From positions 1 to 9,522 of the forward strand of contig DATNCY010000346.1 in assembly GCA_035553375.1 (NCBI GenBank): a DNA stretch of 9,522 nt. Direction: 5' to 3'. Positions 5,473-9,522 of this stretch are shown in pieces (the first letter of the stretch is position 1; every line of letters starts with the position of its first letter). The stretch is from JAJPHU01 sp035553375 (lineage in GTDB: Bacteria; Planctomycetota; Planctomycetia; Gemmatales; Gemmataceae). The notes under the pieces were generated by a model. That model did not search any database. It was not told where the DNA came from and saw only the letters and a program-made list of their open reading frames with translations. Made by a program: the position numbers and the translations under genes.

Positions 5473-7812
5473 ATGTCCCCGAATGTCCGCTTTCTGGTTG
5501 TTGCTCTTGTAACCGGGCTTGCTTTCTCCACAGCTGTTCGCTGCGCCGACAAACCGCCCCAGTCGCCAAGGGGGTGCGCCGCGGCCGTGGACAATTATTT
5601 CGAGAATGAGGTCTGGGCCAAGGTCGGGGTTCAGAAGTGCCTGACCTGTCACCGCAAGGGCGGCGACGCCGAGGAAAGCAAGTTCGTCCTGATTGACCCC
5701 CGCAAGCGCCAGGGGATGGCTCGCGATGATGCCATGCGACACAACCGCGCCGCCTTCGCTCGGATGGCAGCGGCCAAGGAGAAGAAGCAGTCGCGAATGC
5801 TCCTCAAGGTGGTCGGCGAACTTGACCACGGCGGTTCCGATGTACTCACGCCGGACTCGTCCGGCTATCGCATCCTCGCCGACTTCGTACGCCAGGTGAA
5901 CGGCCTCGGAACCGGAAAGGTGGCCGCCGTGGCGGACTCCAAGGCACCGCCTTTCTTCCAGGGCGTCGTGATGCTCGACGACCGCAGGCTGCTCCGCCGT
6001 GTCACCCTGTCCCTCGCCGCTCGGCTACCGACTGACGCCGAGTTCGCGGCCCTTGCCAAAGACGGCCGCCGAGCGATGCCCGCGATCCTCGACGCGGTCA
6101 TGAAAGAGGATGCCTTCTTCAACCGGCTCCGAGAGGGGTTCAATGACATCTTCCTCACACTGGGCATCGACGGCAACGCGGACCAAACGGTGCTGTCGTA
6201 TGAACACTTCGAGAAGACCCGGCACTGGTATCAGCATTACGACCTGAGCCACATCAAGGATAAGAACGAGCGCCAGCGGACGGAGTGGAAGATCGCGGCC
6301 GAATATCGCAAGGCCATCCTTGGCGAGCCGATGAAGCTGATCGAACATATCGTCCGCAACGACAAGCCGTTCACTGAGATCGTGACGGCCGATTACATCA
6401 TGGTTTCGCCGTACTCGGCGCGCGGCTACGGCGTCTTCGACAAGATGAAGGGTAAGTTCAAGAATCCAGACGACCCGTATGAATACGTCCCGGTAAAGCT
6501 GAAGGCGCTCGTTGGCCGGAGCAAGACGGAGAACCAGGAGTCGGCGACCGGCTCCTACCCGCACGCGGGGCTACTTAGCACGTTCCAATATCTCACGCGC
6601 TATCCAACGACCGAAACGAACCGCAACCGCCTCCGCGCCCGGATGTACTACCAACACTTCCTCGGCGTGGATGTACTCGAACTGGCCGCCCGCGTGTCGG
6701 ACGCCGCCGCCGTCACGGCGAAGTTCAAGGTTCCGACGATGCAGGCGGCCGAGTGTGTCGTCTGCCACAGGACGCTCGACCCCGTCGCCGGTCTATTCCA
6801 GGACTATTGGCGGTTCGCGGACCAGGGCGTTTACGGCAAACGAAAGGGCGGATGGTTCACGGACATGTTCGCGTCTGGGTTCGAGGGGGAGAACCTGCCG
6901 GCCTCGGAGCGCTGGCGTTCCCTCCAGTGGCTTGGCGAGCGCACGGCGAAGGATCCGCGCTTCGCCGTCGCCATGACCGAACACGTCTACTACATTCTCA
7001 CCGGCCGCAAGGTGCTGCTGCCGCCGAAGGACGTCGAAGACCCTCTGTATGCCGCGAAGCTGCGAGCTTACTCGGAACAACGCCGGCAAACCGAGGCGAT
7101 CGCCGCCCGCTTCGCCAAATCCGGGTTCAACCTCAAGGCTGTGTTCAAGGACTGGATCGCTTCCGACTTCTACCGGGCCGACGGCTTGGCGACCGCCGTC
7201 AAGGATCCATGCCGGCGGGCGGAGTTGGACGACGCCGGGCTGGTACGAATGCTCTCGCCGGAGCAGGTTGAGCGCAAGATTGGCGAGGTCTTCGGCGAAA
7301 AGTGGGGCAGGTTGACGGACCAGCTTGCAACCCTTTATGGCGGCATCGACTCGAAGGAAGTGACCGATCGGGCCGCCGACCCCAGCGGCGCGATGGGCGC
7401 GATCCAGCGGACTCTCTCCAATGACGTGGCGTGCAAGCACGTCGCCCGCGACTTTGCCCGCCCGGCCGCACAACGAAGGCTGTTCCCTGGCATCGAGCCG
7501 GCGGTAGTGCCCGGTGCCTCAAGCGAAGGCGATAGGACGATTCGCAAGGCGATCGTCTATCTTCACGAGAAAATCTTGGGCCGCTACGATGCCGTGGACT
7601 CCGCCGAGGTCGAGCGGACGTTCCAGCTGTTCGCCGGCATCGTCAAGGACGCCAGCGAGCAGAAGGGGCTTGAGAAGCGCGAGGCCTATCACTGCCGGCC
7701 GAGCAACCGAGACGCCCCTGGATCGGCGGCGGACGACCCCCACTACACCATCCGGGCCTGGCGCGGCGTGGTCACATACCTGCTGCGACGATCGGAATTC
7801 CTTTACGAGTAG
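5473..7812 (+). CDS. Exported planctomycete CxxCH protein, PSCyt/DUF1549-like and DUF1588-like
   Basis: A 779-residue secreted protein with a signal peptide (hydrophobic 6-22, likely cleavage near CAD, 24-26). Regions in order: a planctomycete cytochrome C-like part with CLTCH (56-60) and LDHGGSD; a DUF1549-like stretch (LRRVTLSLAARLPTDAEFAAL, 174-194); a middle region around TEIVTADYIMVSPYSARGYG (301-320), like DUF1592-type proteins; and a DUF1588-like part, NRLRARMYYQHFLGVDV (385-401), ending in AECVVCHRTLDPVAG (426-440) with the second CxxCH. The C-terminal third is poorly recognisable apart from DWIASDFYRAD. The CxxCH motifs could bind haem c, but in these families neither haem nor function is proven in general. 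ATG 5473 has GAGGG at 5464-5468. The DUF1501 gene follows after nine bases, so both probably act together outside the cytoplasm. The gene appears intact. Confidence 0.82.
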   Translation: MSPNVRFLVVALVTGLAFSTAVRCADKPPQSPRGCAAAVDNYFENEVWAKVGVQKCLTCHRKGGDAEESKFVLIDPRKRQGMARDDAMRHNRAAFARMAAAKEKKQSRMLLKVVGELDHGGSDVLTPDSSGYRILADFVRQVNGLGTGKVAAVADSKAPPFFQGVVMLDDRRLLRRVTLSLAARLPTDAEFAALAKDGRRAMPAILDAVMKEDAFFNRLREGFNDIFLTLGIDGNADQTVLSYEHFEKTRHWYQHYDLSHIKDKNERQRTEWKIAAEYRKAILGEPMKLIEHIVRNDKPFTEIVTADYIMVSPYSARGYGVFDKMKGKFKNPDDPYEYVPVKLKALVGRSKTENQESATGSYPHAGLLSTFQYLTRYPTTETNRNRLRARMYYQHFLGVDVLELAARVSDAAAVTAKFKVPTMQAAECVVCHRTLDPVAGLFQDYWRFADQGVYGKRKGGWFTDMFASGFEGENLPASERWRSLQWLGERTAKDPRFAVAMTEHVYYILTGRKVLLPPKDVEDPLYAAKLRAYSEQRRQTEAIAARFAKSGFNLKAVFKDWIASDFYRADGLATAVKDPCRRAELDDAGLVRMLSPEQVERKIGEVFGEKWGRLTDQLATLYGGIDSKEVTDRAADPSGAMGAIQRTLSNDVACKHVARDFARPAAQRRLFPGIEPAVVPGASSEGDRTIRKAIVYLHEKILGRYDAVDSAEVERTFQLFAGIVKDASEQKGLEKREAYHCRPSNRDAPGSAADDPHYTIRAWRGVVTYLLRRSEFLYE

Positions 7813-7821
7813 AGCCACTCT

Positions 7822-9102
7822 ATGCGCCGCGATTTCCTCAAACTCTGTGGGTTGGCCGGCCTCGGCCTCGCCGTTCCTTTCCGTCTACCTGCGGCCCGCG
7901 CCGCAGAGAAGAAGGACGAACCGTATGCCGGTCCGTATTATGTCGTGTTCAATGCGTCCGGGGGGTGGGACACCACCTACCTCATGGACCCCAAGGGGGT
8001 CAACGGGATCAACCGTCTTTACAAGGAAGGCGACATTCTGACGAAGGGCGCGCACAAATACGCCCCGATCAAAAAACACGCGCAAGGCGGGATGTGCAAC
8101 GAAGACTTCTACGCCGAGTTTGGGAGCGAGTTGCTCACCTTGAACGGCTTGGACTATTCGGTCAACAACCACTCGCCCGGCGCCCGCTACATGGCCACCG
8201 GCAAGCTGGACAGTCTGGCCTACCCGACGTTCGCCGCGCTGGTTGCCGCCTGTCGCGGGTCGAATTGTCCGCTCGCGTTCCTGACGTTCGGCAACTACTC
8301 ATCGACCGGCAACCTCGTCGCCATGTCCCGCGTCCCGTACCTGCCGTCGCTCCAGAAAATCGCCAACGCCGACGCGATCGATGGGAACGCCAGGGCGCCC
8401 TACCACGACAAGTTCGCGCTCGACCGTATCGAGCAGGCGCTCCGCGCGGGGCACGAGGCATCGGCCGCGCGGCCGCGCTTGCCGCGAGCCGAGCGCGGCG
8501 AGAACATGCTGTACGCGGCCCAGGTAAGCTCGAAGGCGCTCCAGCGCGTGACGCAATACATTCCCAAAACCATCCCCAAAGAGCGGCTGTCGCAACAAGC
8601 CGAGATCGCACTGGCCTCGTTCAAAGCGGGGGTTTGCGTGTCGGCCAACCTGGACATCGGACAATTCGATAGCCACGCGAACAACGACCGGGACCAGATG
8701 AAGCTGATCCCCGAGTTCCTCGCCGGAATTGCTTATTTGATCCGCCGGGCCGGTGAATTGAAGATTCGCGATCAGCTCGTCGTCGTTGTCCAGAGCGAGA
8801 TGGGGCGAACACCGAACTACAACGCCGGTAACGGCAAGGACCATTGGTCGATCGGCTCGGCTCTGTTCCTCGGGCGCGGCATCAAGGGGAATCGGGTAAT
8901 CGGCGACACCGACGACAAGCAGTTTGCCGTTCCGCTCGATCCGCACACGCTGAAACCCACAAAGAACAAGGGCATCCGCGTGCGTCCCGAACACATCCAC
9001 GAGTCACTACGTGTACTCGCCGGCATTGCGAACCACCCGTTGAGCAAGAAGTTCCCGCTCGGGTTGGCCGACAAGGAGACGCTCCGAGAGTTTTGGGGAT
9101 AA
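7822..9102 (+). CDS. DUF1501 family protein, Tat-exported
   Basis: A 426-residue protein starting with the twin-arginine signal RRDFLK (2-7), a hydrophobic segment (8-20) and an ARA cleavage site near residue 27, so it should be exported folded. DUF1501 hallmarks are FNASGGWDTTYLMDP (43-57), NNHSPGARYMATGK (115-128), FDSHANN (282-288), VVVVQSEMGRTPNYN (320-334), GKDHWS (338-343) and GRGIKGNRVIGDTD (351-364). DUF1501 belongs to the alkaline phosphatase/sulfatase-like superfamily; the Asp, His and Ser/Glu residues in these motifs are candidate metal or active-site positions, but no reaction is established. In planctomycetes it normally sits beside a PSCyt-type protein, as it does here. The ATG lies nine bases after the upstream stop, with only a weak GAG before it, which suggests translational coupling. 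The protein ends naturally (ETLREFWG). Confidence 0.92.
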   Translation: MRRDFLKLCGLAGLGLAVPFRLPAARAAEKKDEPYAGPYYVVFNASGGWDTTYLMDPKGVNGINRLYKEGDILTKGAHKYAPIKKHAQGGMCNEDFYAEFGSELLTLNGLDYSVNNHSPGARYMATGKLDSLAYPTFAALVAACRGSNCPLAFLTFGNYSSTGNLVAMSRVPYLPSLQKIANADAIDGNARAPYHDKFALDRIEQALRAGHEASAARPRLPRAERGENMLYAAQVSSKALQRVTQYIPKTIPKERLSQQAEIALASFKAGVCVSANLDIGQFDSHANNDRDQMKLIPEFLAGIAYLIRRAGELKIRDQLVVVVQSEMGRTPNYNAGNGKDHWSIGSALFLGRGIKGNRVIGDTDDKQFAVPLDPHTLKPTKNKGIRVRPEHIHESLRVLAGIANHPLSKKFPLGLADKETLREFWG

Positions 9103-9522
9103 GCCGAGCGGTCGTGAATGCGCACCGAAGTCTCACTGTGCGATCTATCGCCAGCCCGGTTGATCAGACCCCGAACACTCTCGCCACGATATGGGCGACC
9201 TCGGCGGTAGAGACCCAGATCAGGATGATACCAGCCCCACCATTCCCGCGGATGTGGACGATGGCGATCGAGAAGTCGGTCGATAAGGCCGGCGCAGGCA
9301 ACGCTCAAGGGGTTCAGCGGAAAGACCCGCCCTGGTGTCAGGCGATTAGCTCTCTCGACTCTTGCGCGACAAGGTCAGCCCAGCAGTACGTGCCCAGGCA
9401 CGAAAGGTCTTCCCCATTACTGACAGCTGCGCTCGAAACTAAACTTTTCGTCCTCCCAAGGACAGCCCGGCGGCGGCGAAGAACGATTGAATCAGTCGCG
9501 GTTTCTGCCTCAAGCGGCCCAC
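9103..9522. other. Stretch without a convincing gene
   Basis: No RNA gene, terminator hairpin or recognisable protein is seen. On the - strand a frame from the window edge (9522) to a TAG at 9439-9441 reads LRQKPRLIQSFFAAAGLSL and a few further residues; it could be the tail of a gene outside the window, but 27 codons are too few to judge. A second - strand frame (about 9308 leftwards) reads through the end of the DUF1501 gene and is probably an antisense artefact. Confidence 0.35.

Noticed and set aside
5167..5829. Long N-terminal extension of the glycoside hydrolase frame on the - strand
   Set aside because: The frame stays open to 5829, but ATG 5166 has a good ribosome site and a signal peptide follows it; the extension runs antisense to the PSCyt-like gene and through the esterase remnant.
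6025..7473. - strand open frames (179 and 226 codons) inside the PSCyt-like gene
   Set aside because: The + strand gene carries CxxCH and family motifs throughout; the antisense frames show only compositional openness.
8299..9308. - strand open frames over and beyond the DUF1501 gene
   Set aside because: Antisense to conserved DUF1501 motifs; the part beyond 9102 has no recognisable similarity and starts with TTG without a ribosome site.

Overview
The window looks like a chromosomal piece of a GC-rich planctomycete, most likely of the Gemmata/Pirellula type. The evidence is a secreted CxxCH protein with PSCyt-like and DUF1588-like regions sitting directly before a Tat-exported DUF1501 protein, a PEP-CTERM sorting tail, and many exported enzymes. 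The assignment rests on protein family content, not on a marker gene. No tRNA, rRNA or CRISPR array was seen.

Left part (1-1438, + strand): the window opens inside an IS110-type transposase reading frame that runs without a stop into the C-terminal anchor of a PEP-CTERM protein, which looks like a deletion scar. Three small genes in the same direction follow: an SdpI-family membrane protein, a 104-residue soluble protein, and a roughly 94 to 114-residue protein with a weak Imm1-like look. They may be an orphan immunity cluster. The third may carry a one-base frameshift in a G5 tract. 1439-1765 holds no convincing gene.

Middle part (1766-5327, - strand): in transcription order there is a 42-residue remnant of a secreted alpha/beta-hydrolase (5327-5199), a GH88/GH105-like glycoside hydrolase (5166-4063), and a large two-domain enzyme (3935 to about 1980). 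The last is a B3-type metallo-beta-lactamase-fold domain fused through a short linker to a serine beta-lactamase-like (class C/PBP) domain. That gene is broken by a net -2/+1 indel near 3257, exactly before the predicted last zinc ligand. At its 3' end the family-like sequence stops at a 14-bp palindrome, and the frame runs about 70 more codons into unrelated DNA.

Right part (5473-9102, + strand): a tight two-gene operon encodes a 779-residue exported protein with two CxxCH motifs and, 9 bases later, a 426-residue Tat-exported DUF1501 protein. Both should act outside the cytoplasm. 9103-9522 has no convincing gene.

Overall the right-hand operon is intact, while the left and middle parts carry several broken or chimeric genes, as expected of a decaying accessory region. 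The frameshifts could also be sequencing or assembly errors, which the window alone cannot settle.
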